A stretch of 64,000 bases of DNA from Actinernus sp. WN-2022 (lineage: Eukaryota; Cnidaria; Anthozoa; Actiniaria; Actinernidae). Every line of letters starts with the position of its first letter. Position 1 is the stretch's first letter. The stretch is from NCBI GenBank assembly GCA_030867875.1, contig JAOWCC010001634.1, forward strand, positions 33,995,867-34,059,866, given 5' to 3'. A model generated the notes under the pieces. That model ran no database searches, was not told where the DNA came from, and saw nothing but the letters and a program-made list of their open reading frames with translations. Made by a program: the position numbers and the translations under genes. Below, piece after piece: positions 55,101 to 64,000 of the stretch.

Positions 55101-56507
55101 AGTAATAGACCCCTTGCATTAATGTCATGGAGTTCATTGTTTGCCTGTAATACACATTCATTGTTTCATTGGTTCCTTTGTCCAATCACCTTCTGGGAGA
55201 ACTTAACATCTATAACAATAGTGATATCATGTGCAAGGGGTCTGCTGTAGGAGACACTAATCCTAACCTTAACCAAATTAATCATAGGTAGGAATATATG
55301 AGGTTGTGATAGAAATCCTATGGGAATCCTACACAAATAATAATAGATATATCTACATGAATAATATATATATATATATTGTAGTAGTTCTGATAAATAA
55401 ATATTGTTTATAATGTATCAGATTTATTTGTTGAAATTGCTTCTGTACAGTCATGTACATATATAACTGCATGTTTACATCAACAATTAAATAATATAAA
55501 TTTAGGTTGATCATTATTGCAATCTGTTTTGCCTGAAGTGTATTTATATCTTGCATTGCATATCTTGCATGATATAAAGATGGTATATAATTATAAACAA
55601 GTTTAAAAATAGACATGTATATTATACCATATAGAAAGACAGAACATGTTGCTCTCATTGCAGGATAAAACCAAGAGATATGAAGTACTCTCCAAACCAT
55701 TAAGTACCTCACAGGTAAAATTAATATGCAATTTGATATTGGCCACATTAGAACTGAGTAGGGCACTGGGACAGAGTGTGAATATTTAATCTGATAATAT
55801 ATATATATATTTAGGCAAGCCTATACTAAGGCAGAGCTCCAATTATTTCTGATCACAGTATAGTGGCTAATTTCTAGGAATTGTGGTTTATTGACTAGCT
55901 GAGAGATATTTCGGACAGAGGGGTTGAAGCAAGTTTTTCAACTGATTGCTTTGAAAGGCTGTGATCATATGTTTTGGTTATTATTGAAATCATGATGATA
56001 AAAAGGTAAGAAAGAAAAATACCAGAATGAGGAAAGGAGAGCTAAAAGAAATGTTGTCAAGTAAAAAAAGGTGTCCTCTTCAAGGCTCGAAGGCTTTTTT
56101 TGATCGCTTGCTAAGTGTATGGTGCTCTGCTCACTAAAAAAATAAACTACCACAAGATAGATCACATTGAAATTAGTATGTTTACCAAGTTTGGGGATGT
56201 CCCATTGGATATTTTAATACTGTAGTACCATGTGATGAGCTTTCAAAAATCGCAAAAATAAGAGACGTTTGTATGGATTGGAGGGACAAGCATGAGATTA
56301 AATTTTCACAATCGGTCCCAGTCCCCTACTCCTTTCTAAAGTGGCAAATATTTTTTTTTATTAATAAGTCAAGGTAATGTTTCACACTGCATGTATGTCT
56401 GTTAATTAATAGTTATTAGTAGTATATTGGATGTTTTTCCTTTTTTTCCTAGCCATCTTCATATAAAGTTTTACTGCCATCATCCCATCACAAGTCATTG
56501 TGGACAG
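47465..56507 (+). CDS. POLR1G: RNA polymerase I subunit RPA34-like protein (spliced, 3' incomplete)
   Basis: Exons 47465-47505, 52341-52458, 55012-55086, 55664-55714 and 56453-56507 join in phase with GT-AG junctions. The product begins MEEESPKTPTIAV, followed by a region with CPSLEEMKHGNIEMWLVKVP, SLSGQVVVLNGAQ, KTKRYEVLSK and SSYKVLLPSS. The short acidic start, the xMWLVxxP strand and the RYxVLS strand match the dimerisation half of the RPA34/PAF49 family, which pairs with RPA49 in nucleolar RNA polymerase I. The expected long Lys-rich tail lies beyond the assembly gap. A possible sixth exon starts at 56708. Identification is by pattern, not by search, so it is likely rather than certain. 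Confidence 0.68.
47711..47882. mobile_element. Strong hairpin MITE
   Basis: GAATGCCAATCAGGATTAAT is mirrored by ATTAATCCTGATTGGCATTC, and CATTTTCGTA by TACGAAAATG at the centre. It lies in intron 1 of the RPA34-like gene. Confidence 0.8.
48709..49263 (-). pseudogene. HTH N-terminal fragment of an integrase-core transposon protein
   Basis: The 184-codon frame has GRPYYDIPEGQLKLFVEMDF, then TIPEMALAVSIGTVKRRLSK and LFPNCGYRKMLGFLSTRALH. This resembles the helix-turn-helix region that precedes an integrase core in uncharacterised fish and cnidarian transposon-derived proteins. The catalytic core is absent, and the end (from about residue 150) looks degraded. It is antisense within intron 1 of the RPA34-like gene. 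Confidence 0.65.
49590..49920 (+). repeat. ACGACA-rich tandem repeat, 63 bp period
   Basis: GTTATGTAGCCACAACGACA starts at 49771 and 49834. About two and a half copies continue with CAACTAGACGCAACGAGACA. Simpler CATCGAAAC/CACAACGG variants flank it. Confidence 0.8.
51031..51659. mobile_element. Foldback element built from GTGAAATTTCAC palindromes
   Basis: The ends ACAGTACTGGGAAAAATATT and GATTTCAACGAGGTGAAGTG (reverse reading from 51659) show inverted ACAGTACTG and TTTCAACGAGGTGAAGTGAAAT arms. At least ten GTGAAATTTCAC-like or GTGAAATTTCCC units lie inside both arms. The centre (51180-51420) is ordinary AT-rich DNA. Confidence 0.75.
51757..51968 (-). mobile_element. tRNA-derived SINE (reverse)
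   Basis: On the - strand: TTAGCTCAGTGGTTATAAGC, box B GGTTCAAACCCC, and CTTCTTAGATAGGGAGATAA. It faces the SINE at 52031. Confidence 0.8.
52031..52310 (+). mobile_element. tRNA-derived SINE
   Basis: Box A GTTAGCTCAGTGGTTAAGC, box B GGGTTCAAACCC, and CTTCTCGGATAAGGATGTAA. With 51757-51968 it forms a head-to-head inverted pair in intron 1 of the RPA34-like gene. Confidence 0.85.
52341..52458 (+). CDS. POLR1G: RPA34-like exon 2
   Basis: Acceptor CTCCAG and donor GTAAGT. It encodes SSIPVGFESVPSDSNSECPS, LEEMKHGNIEMWLVKVPFN. Confidence 0.8.
53350..54100 (-). mobile_element. LINE 3' end (reverse transcriptase C-terminal region)
   Basis: The - strand frame 54088-53510 has LVRPKLEYASVVWDPHYKCD, IDKLENIQRTAARFCKWDY and WEPLASRRKQARLCTMYKI, typical of the region after the reverse transcriptase in CR1/L2-like elements. 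It ends with REWNSLPSDIV and a stop, followed by an A/T-rich tail (53350-53505). The 5' part is lost. It sits in intron 2 of the RPA34-like gene, antisense. Confidence 0.85.
55012..55086 (+). CDS. POLR1G: RPA34-like exon 3
   Basis: Acceptor ATTAG and donor GTACGT. 25 codons include FDANSLSGQVVVLNGAQDIP. Confidence 0.8.
55664..55714 (+). CDS. POLR1G: RPA34-like exon 4
   Basis: Acceptor TTGCAG and donor GTAAAA. 17 codons read DKTKRYEVLSKPLSTSQ. Confidence 0.78.
56453..56507 (+). CDS. POLR1G: RPA34-like exon 5
   Basis: Acceptor TTTTTTTCCTAG and donor GTTAGC. 18 codons plus one base read PSSYKVLLPSSHHKSLWT. Confidence 0.78.
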
Positions 56508-56556
56508 GTTAGCTATTAGTTATAAATCTATTAGTTAGTAAATCAATAGCCACTCT

Positions 56557-56576
56557 CCCCCCCCCCCCCCCCCCCC
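56557..56576 (+). repeat. Poly-C tract
   Basis: A 20-base C run just before the assembly gap. Confidence 0.85.
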
Positions 56577-56707
56577 TCTCAAAATATTACTACTGTAGCT
56601 ATTTTGCGTATCACTCATTTTGAGTTGAAACAAACTATTAGCACATGTAAATTAGTTATGTAAATGCATGTTCATGATCAGTATACTTATTCATTATTAC
56701 TTAGACA

Positions 56708-56749
56708 GGTCTGCTACATGTAAATGCTGTACATGGAAGTCTGAATGAT
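56708..56749 (+). CDS. POLR1G: Possible RPA34-like exon 6, cut by gap
   Basis: After an ACTTAGACAG acceptor the frame set by exon 5 stays open (LLHVNAVHGSLND) up to the run of N. The short length and weak acceptor make this tentative. Confidence 0.3.
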
Positions 56750-56849
56750 NNNNNNNNNNNNNNNNNNNNNNNNNNNNNNNNNNNNNNNNNNNNNNNNNNN
56801 NNNNNNNNNNNNNNNNNNNNNNNNNNNNNNNNNNNNNNNNNNNNNNNNN
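56750..56849. other. Assembly gap (100 N)
   Basis: Exactly 100 N, the usual placeholder for a gap of unknown size. The duplicated segment begins on the next base. Confidence 0.98.
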
Positions 56850-57714
56850 ACATACCACGATAATTATGTCAACTTCATTATGGTTTTCATGCATGTAAAA
56901 TCATCAGGCTATTTGGCAGTTGTTTCCAAATATGAGTTCCACTCGCTACAAGCTAAGGGGGGGGGGGGGGGGTATATAAGTTTTAAAACTTCCCGCCGTT
57001 TTAGATCTTAATTAGTTCATTAGCTTGTTTATTCAGGACGTTTTCACGCGAGTCGGTATTAAAGACTTCGGGAAAGTCTTTTCAAAGTAGGCGGATTTAC
57101 GGGTTATCAAAACCTTTAAGTATCCACAATAATTACATCATCTACATGTTGGCTTCAGGCAAGAAACACTAACAACTAATTGCATGCCTTTATACACACT
57201 ATGCATAACTCGCGCGGTCACAACACCAAAAAGAGGCCGGTAGGTCCTCTGGAATGTTGAAGCTGCAGGACCTCCCTGAAAATCACAGTACGTGAGTGAG
57301 TTTTTCCTGTAGAAATATTGTTATTATTATGTATTATTATTATTATTATTTAGTTGAAATACTAGCAGGAGGTGTGAAACGTGTTGAACACGATTGTTTA
57401 GTTGAAAAATGTTGCTAATCTGTCCTCATTTATCTTTTATTTTTCTTTATAGTACAATCAGCCAGGCGCATAGCAAATTAACGGCATTGTTTCACTGAAT
57501 ATTCGTTCAGTGCATTTCACAATCTCTCCGGGCGCTTCAATTTCAACATTCCAGAGGACATGCCTCGTTGACATGCTAGTTACCAGGACTTATGCATAGG
57601 GTCTATACACATTACTGACAGCTTTTTGCATTACTATATAATTCTCCACGTCCAATACATTACACTGAGTAATAATGAGAAAGAAAACATGTATTCATAA
57701 CCTTTTAAAAGGTT

Positions 57715-57847
57715 GGAGGGGAGGGGGGGGGGGAATCGCTAGAGGGGGGCGAGGAGGGGGGGGGGGGGGGGGGGGGGAATTCACTAGCGATTTCCGGGGG
57801 GCGAATTCACGGAGGGGGGGGGGGGGGGGGGGGTGGGGAGGGGGCGA
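57715..57847 (+). repeat. Poly-G low-complexity block
   Basis: The counterpart of 19650-19808 with different G-run lengths. Confidence 0.85.
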
Positions 57848-59519
57848 AATCGCTTGTACACCGGCCAATATATTTTTATTCGCGGATCCAACAAACAAAC
57901 ATCAAAATCGCTTTTCGTTTAACTTATTTTGTACGGTAATACTAAAACACATAAACGGCTAACAAGACTAGTTTTTAAACAATCCTCCTAATAGACGAAT
58001 AGAGCGAGGAATCGAGCTAGAGACTAGAGTAGAAGAGAGGGAAAAGCAAGGAAACACTCTTTCAATTTTCTTTCTTTGTCCTTTTTTATCCCAAACTAAA
58101 AGTACACGCTTATTAAATGTTCAAGTCCGACATTTTGTCGGCGACGAAGTCACGAAATAATAAGTCTTAGCTTCATATAAGGCCAATTGTTATCATTCAC
58201 CCTGCTTGGTCTTAGATAATTCAGATAAGGTTTTTAGCTTTCTCCTTGCCATTTTATGAACAACTACATGAATTTTGCAAACTCACGTGCGACATTAAAC
58301 AACCCAATGAAAACTTGTTGATTTTTCACAGAACAAAATGAGCTTTTCCCTCTTACCTTGCACTCTTAGCCTCATCTCATTGGAAGGAAGGTTCCAACAC
58401 TGCAACAGCTAGATCTTTCCATTGAGATTGGCGAAAATAAAAGTTCATTCAACTAAACCTGCTTCAAAGTTAAACAGGGGAATCATATTTCCTCGTGTAC
58501 ATTCAGCGACAAAAACACCCAGTTCAAGTCCTCTACTTCTTGAATGCCTTATGCCTTAAATTTCCGGAAAAAATGTCTTGAATTCCGAGTTATTCTTTTC
58601 GGGGGATATTGCAACAGATGTTTTCAAAATAGAGCCACACACTGACACAGAGCATGCTTTCGTAAGTTCGTTTCTATGGGAAGCCATATCATTCAAAAGT
58701 GGTACGAGTTCACGATTGGTGATCGAGAATGACGATCGCTATAGTCGAGAATAACGACTATCGATTGGTTATCGAGAATAACCACAGGAAGCCCAAGCTC
58801 TGTTTATGTAAATTTAATTTTATAAGGGTTTGTATGGGAATTTTTAAATCTTGATTTTCGATAAATACACTGTATTAAAATGGATAAAACTTACCTGGTG
58901 TCTATAATATGTGTCTTGGCTGTGTCTATACGTAGTTTAAGCGAATTTTGGCGAATTTTACATCCCTTACTCTACATACTATTAAAAGAAGAAATGGAAC
59001 GGTAGGAGACGAACTTTAAATCTCGGCTTCAGAGTTTGGGTCGATTTTTTCACGAAAATCGCATCGAGTCCGCCAAAATCTCGCCAGAACGAGCCAAAAT
59101 ACCCGTGACTCGCCAAAGTGGTGACAGCCAACCGCCAACACGCGGACAGAGACCTAGGCACTAGCATAAATTCTACCGAAGCGGGGTACCACAGTGGGAT
59201 TATCGACAGTATCCACTTGCACTCAAGGCTACCCTGTGGGTGCGCAATAAATGACCTCTGACGCATCTTTACTGTATGTACTTTATTTTGGACTCTACAG
59301 ATGTTGAAAAGTCATCTATACAGCTTTGAAGGTAAATATGTGTTGTGTTGTGCAGTTCTCATCTTGACTTTCCCTTTCCTCCAATCCTCGATCCCAATCA
59401 CTCGAACATTAACAGTATCTATTCCAAGAGCCTCCTGCCATTTAATTGAAATAATCCCCATTTCTCGAGCCTGAGTCGAACACAATTTCAAACAAGTTGA
59501 CAATGAAACTGGCCTACAA

Positions 59520-59610
59520 GCGAATCGGCTCTGACCTCTGTGGTTAAAGTGGTGTTATAGGGCGCGCGCTTCGAATCCAACGATTTGGAGTTCGATTCAC
59601 GCACCAGCCA
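59520..59610 (+). other. tRNA-like box B sequence in the foldback
   Basis: GTGGTTAAAGTGGTGTTATA and GAGTTCGATTCACGCACC look like a tRNA-derived head. Structure is incomplete. Confidence 0.3.
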
Positions 59611-60775
59611 GTAATATTTTTTTTATTCTTTTTTCCTTTCTCAGTTTTATTTGATCTTTTCCTCTATTTTAAGCTATTAAAGCCGCCTTCCACACTAAAA
59701 ACATTGTTTTGTATTGGCTCTCAAGCTCCAACACGGTCATGACCTCGATTTTTATTTTTATTTACATTTATTTATATCATAGTGAAATGATGAGAAAGAA
59801 TATCATTAACCTCGTAATTACATAAAATCCTTTGAAAGTATCGAACACTACAGTTTTAATAGATTAACCTACTTTACATGCGATCATTTGAATCAACGAA
59901 AAATGACCCGTGAAAATTAACTGATACAAACAATAAAAGGAAACAGCGAGATATCCCAGCTTTCCTTTTCTACGCAGCAGGCTTTCCTTCTAGCGCTCTT
60001 GTGATCTCTTCAACGTTGACAACATGTTCATTAAAGTAACCAGAAAAGGATTTTATTCTTCGTAATTCCTTTCTAATCATGACTGTGTTGGAACTTGAGA
60101 GCCAATACAAAACAATGTTTTTAGTGTAGAAGGCGGCTCTAATAGCTTAAAATAGAGGAAAAGATCAAATCGTTGGATTCGAAGTGCGCGCTCTACACCA
60201 CTTTAACCGCAGAGCCGATTCGCTTGTAGGCCAGTTTCATTGTCAACTTGTTTGAAATTGTGTTCGACTCAGGCTCGAGAAATGGGGATTATTTCAATTA
60301 AATGGCAGGAGGCTCTTGGAATAGATACTGTTGATGTTCGAGTGACGGACTCAACAGTGGCTTGTATCTCGGCAAATACAGATATCTTCGTTTGGTTGGC
60401 ACAGATAGACTGGAAATTTATCACTGCGTATGCTGATGGTGATAAAATGTAAAATCGATGCGATTTTAGTGAAAAAAATCGACCCAAACGTGAGTGGCTT
60501 TGAACCCGAGATTTGAAGTTCGTCTCCTACCATATGCATCCATTTCTTCTTTTAATAGTATGTAGAGTAAGGGATGTAAAATTCGCTTAAACTACGTACA
60601 AGACACATAGTATAGACACCAGGCAAGTTTTATTCATTTTATTACAGTATATATATCGAAAAGCGAGATTTAAAAAATCCCATACAAAACCCTTATTAAT
60701 TAAATTTACATAAACAGAGCTTGGGCTTCCTGTGGTTATTCTCGATCACCAATCGATAGTCGATATTCTCGACTA

Positions 60776-60928
60776 CAGCGATCGTCATTCTCGATCACCA
60801 ATCGTTTTTCGACCATAGCGATCGTCATTCTCGATCAACAATCGGTTTTTTCGACCATAGCGATCGTCATTCTCGATCACCAATCGTTTTTTCGACCATA
60901 GCGATCGTCATTCTCGATCACCAATCGT
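60776..60928 (+). repeat. 40 bp tandem repeat in the right arm
   Basis: Four copies of GCGATCGTCATTCTCGATCA followed by CCAATCGTTTTTTCGACCATA. The left arm has only one clear copy, so the arms differ in length. Confidence 0.9.
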
Positions 60929-61260
60929 GAACTCGTACCACTTTTGAATGATATGGCTTCCCATACGTTTCCCTCAGTTCTGCCTTTGGCTTTTGAGGAA
61001 TTTCCCGCGCTGTGCAAACTCACCGTCGGTCAATTTCTGACGACTGTAACAGTTAGGAGATTTGATCTTCTGATTGTGCGTGCGTAAGATTTATCTCGTG
61101 TTTTTCCTGTTCGTTATCTTATAAAAGCAATATAACGCGCTTTCCCATGTAATCCGTGTCTTTCTTCTCTTATATAAACAGGCGGGATATGTTGGGAGAA
61201 CGCAGAAAAACATAAAAATCACTCGCCAAGCGGCTCGCGATATGCACTTGATATGCTTAC

Positions 61261-61436
61261 CAGTATTATTGCCAGCTAGTTGATGCATCCTCTGCATTGC
61301 CACACCTCCAGGGTAGTTATTGTGTGATACATACATGTACATGGAGGTAGCTAGACAGTTACACATGAATCCACCCAGGGTACCAAGCACAACCACAGCT
61401 GACACCCAGCGACACCACTTGTGGTAATTTTGATAG
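61261..61436 (-). CDS. ALG12: ALG12 exon 7, duplicate
   Basis: Both splice sites and the frame are intact. Compared with 20929-21104 there are few changes; two alter residues (Ile to Met in LATSIYMY, Arg to Gln in MHRLAG). Confidence 0.93.
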
Positions 61437-62218
61437 CTGTTAAAATTAAGCAAAAACAAAAAAACTTTTTATTCCTGACCAGTTTGTAGACATTCAAAAT
61501 TCATTGTTAAGTAGTACTGCAATGCTAGCTGTACTCCATTTCATGTATCAGGGTTGTCATTAGCAATGTAAGGACTGGTCATTAATTAGAGGGGGAGGCT
61601 GTACATGGAAGGAAATTTTAATAGTTACTACAACAGCCGTTTTTTACTATTCATTTATTTTATTTCTTCTCTTACTTTCTTTCTTCTTCTTCTCGTTAGT
61701 TCTACTTATTCCTTATTATTATTTACTTGCTAACTAATTAACTTTAGTTAGAAATATTGTGAAATGCCTGAATTGTACTTAAATCTGTAATACTGAGATA
61801 ATAAAGAGATTAAGCACCGCGTTCTACGACAAACGGGAAACGTCAGCCCGCCGTCAAAATACGAAAGAAATGTATAAGAAAAGTGGAAAAGAATTCCAAC
61901 GTTCACAACAAACGCGTATCTACTCAACTTCTCGTAAAAACTGAACGCGATGCTTAATCTCTCTATTAATTAAAATCAAATGATGATTGCAAGAGTTGTA
62001 GCTTATGGTACACAAACGAGGCAATTTTTTCAGCTGTCCAGCAACTGAAAAACGTAATGAAAGCCCTGATGAGTGATGTACAATGTATTGTATACAGTAA
62101 TCCCTTTGCAGGCTACATTGTATAACCAATACAATTTGTGGTTTTCATCTACAGTTATGTATATGCATGTACAACTGCGTACTGAAAATGGCTAGATGCA
62201 TGCTTGCAATTAACTTAC

Positions 62219-62445
62219 ATGAAATTGAGTCCACATGCAGCCACTGTATTCAACACAGGAAAAACATAAATGATGAACCTCAGCTCTTTGTGTGGGAGAA
62301 GTGAGAACATCAACACAAAGAACACAGCTGGCCCTGTTAATACCCAGGTTCTTCTCTCACGCCACAAACCAAGGGGAACTAGAACTAGGGCAAAGAGAAG
62401 AGCTCTTGGGAGAACTGAATAAAAGTACCACAGAAAGGGAGATGT
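62219..62445 (-). CDS. ALG12: ALG12 exon 6, duplicate
   Basis: It matches 21904-22130 with the same acceptor and donor and an intact frame. Confidence 0.93.
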
Positions 62446-62514
62446 CTATGATGTCATAGTTAAGGAACAATGAGCTGTCAATACATGAGCATCACACTGA
62501 TCGTGAGCGAGACT

Positions 62515-62740
62515 CCCAGTTAGCTCAGTGGTTAAGCGCCGGTCTGTTGATCAGCGGGAGGTCACAAGTTCAAACCCCGGCTAGAAGGTGCTTCCTTTAC
62601 ATAATACAGTAAATGGATCAGTAGACCTTCATGTCTTCTTGGATAAGGACGTAAAATCGTAAGACTAGTGTCCCCAATTAGCTGCAAAGCTAAATACATT
62701 GACACTTAAATAAAGTGACTTACTTACTGACTTACTTATA
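62515..62740 (+). mobile_element. tRNA-derived SINE, duplicate
   Basis: The counterpart of the SINE at 22198-22425, at the same place in the duplicated segment. Confidence 0.85.
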
Positions 62741-64000
62741 CTGCCGTCTTCTCAGATATGGACATTATAGCAGGCCTCTCAGATGAGCCATAAGCTTGGG
62801 CCATCAGTCTTTCAAGACTACCACACATTTGTATATTGAATACCATACTAATCCTCAATTAATCACCCAGCACTTCCCGGGGGGGGGGGTACTTACATGA
62901 AAAATGGGTATGCATGTGAGGCCAAGAGACTCGGACCCTGACCATGTTTGACCCAAACCGAGCTCCAAAACCCTGATTGCCTCCTTTTTGGGAAAAAAAA
63001 ACCCTGATTGCCCCTTCTTTAAATTGTTTTCAAAACACGGTCGGATATATACCCCGGCCGGTATACCGCGTACCGGGATTGCATGCAAAATACGGAACAT
63101 TTCAAGTCGGGACGTGTAATTGGGTAAACAAATCAGCAGATGAAGTACATAGATAAGTACTGAAGTACGAGATGTATGGGAACCTCAGTGCTTGCATGTG
63201 GGCAGGCGATCAAAATGCGGCAACAGAATGTCTTTTTTTGACATAGTAGCTAAAAAAAATAAACCCTAACTGCCTAAAAAATACTGAACCCCGACCCTGA
63301 CTGCACCCAAATTATACTCAAATCCTGACCCTGATCTGCCCAAATCAGGTCAAAACCCTGACCCTACCTGCCCAAACCGAGCTCAAAACCCTGACCCACC
63401 CGGGCGGCACATACATAATACGTCACAAATAGGAGTACCCCCCCCCCCCCCGGGCAGCACTTACATGTATTTCAAATTTTATGTTCAAGGGGATGCTTGA
63501 TGGAAGGGGGCACTTAATAAAACACCTTTTTTTTTTAAACCAGCATTAAAGGGGCCTGTCAATATCAATCAAACTGAACCTTCATGTTTCTTTAAAACGA
63601 AACTACAAAAATAACACCCTGAGATAGCAGAGACATACCATGTACATTGTAAATGTCCTGATCAATATGCTTTTCAAACTTTTTCGATAGAGGATGGCAA
63701 AGATTAAAGTGGATTACAATTTAAGCCTATTCTAGAAACTTGATTTTGGTTACAGTGAACCGATTTCCAGTTCCTCTTAATTTCTATTAAAAACAGTATT
63801 TTCCATCAACATTGTCCCAAATGTTCTCCACTATACCTGAAAAGCATTATTTTATTATACTCTACTAATCTGAGTAGTTATTTTTGTCCTTCAACATGAT
63901 AAATTGATCATTTTGGGGTTGACATAACAAACTTGAAGCAATATATGCCACCACCTGTCAGTTCATATAAAATTTCTCTCTTACTTACTGTTTTTTTTGT

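Larger units (their letters stand above)
58675..60965. mobile_element. 2.3 kb foldback element absent from duplication copy 1
   Basis: The ends TATGGGAAGCCATATCATTC and GAATGATATGGCTTCCCATA are perfect inverted repeats for about 74 bp. Pairing continues inward through CACAGGAAGCCCAAGCTCTG and much of both halves (for example 59330-59720 against 60130-60330), around a centre near 59900. The 6 bp CGTTTC is duplicated at 58669-58674 and 60966-60971; copy 1 has the empty site at 20645. Mirrored open frames (59503-59312 and 60240-60452) share MSTCLKLCSTQAREMGIISI but show no transposase domain, so it is probably non-autonomous. Confidence 0.92.
56850..64000 (+). repeat. Large direct duplication, copy 2
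   Basis: Colinear with 18822-23538 at very high identity, starting exactly after the gap and continuing to the window end. Differences are substitutions, short indels, homopolymer length, and one 2,291 bp insertion (58675-60965). Confidence 0.97.

Overview
The window looks like metazoan nuclear DNA, most likely from a cnidarian and probably a stony coral. The base composition is AT-rich, genes are split by long repeat-filled introns, TACATGTA-type palindromes are frequent, and tRNA-derived SINEs, MITEs, Gypsy, LINE and Maverick/Polinton relics occur in introns. The coral assignment is inference; the animal gene content is read directly from spliced exons.

Three host genes can be rebuilt exon by exon with GT-AG junctions and matching phases. 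(1) The last five exons of a dynamin-1-like (DNM1L/Drp1) gene, + strand, 964-6797, carry the end of the stalk and the GTPase effector domain; the last intron holds a 2.6 kb minisatellite with an 83 bp unit. (2) An ALG12 mannosyltransferase gene, - strand, start codon at 43977 and stop at 11983, has eight located coding exons; one short exon between 12229 and 20929 was not found. (3) A gene resembling RNA polymerase I subunit RPA34 (POLR1G), + strand, has five exons from 47465 to 56507 and runs into an assembly gap at 56750-56849. DNM1L and ALG12 converge; ALG12 and the RPA34-like gene diverge.

The most notable element is a decayed 9,985 bp Maverick/Polinton (adintovirus-like) element at 25860-35844 inside the ALG12 intron between exons 4 and 5. 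It has 202 bp terminal inverted repeats and a perfect 6 bp target duplication TCACTT. Its + strand holds the C-terminal end of a hexon-like capsid protein, a broken packaging ATPase, four small mostly membrane-type genes, and an integrase with one in-frame stop. Its - strand holds a broken fusion gene (family-B polymerase, SF1 helicase, HNH-like finger) and a Cys-rich finger protein. The left end has a frameshifted retropepsin, hairpins, a tRNA-like sequence and a two-helix membrane protein antisense to the capsid fragment. No penton-type capsid protein or maturation cysteine protease was seen.

After the gap, 56850-64000 repeats 18822-23538 nearly base for base, including ALG12 exons 6 and 7. 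This is either an uncollapsed second haplotype or a recent segmental duplication. Only the second copy carries a 2,291 bp foldback element (58675-60965) with a 6 bp target duplication. The rest is a dense field of palindromic MITE-like units, a MULE-like element with a 10 bp target duplication (42289-43786), two TTAA-flanked MITEs, an eroded Gypsy element (about 12690-16960), LINE fragments at 1-591 and 53500-54100, and several SINEs.
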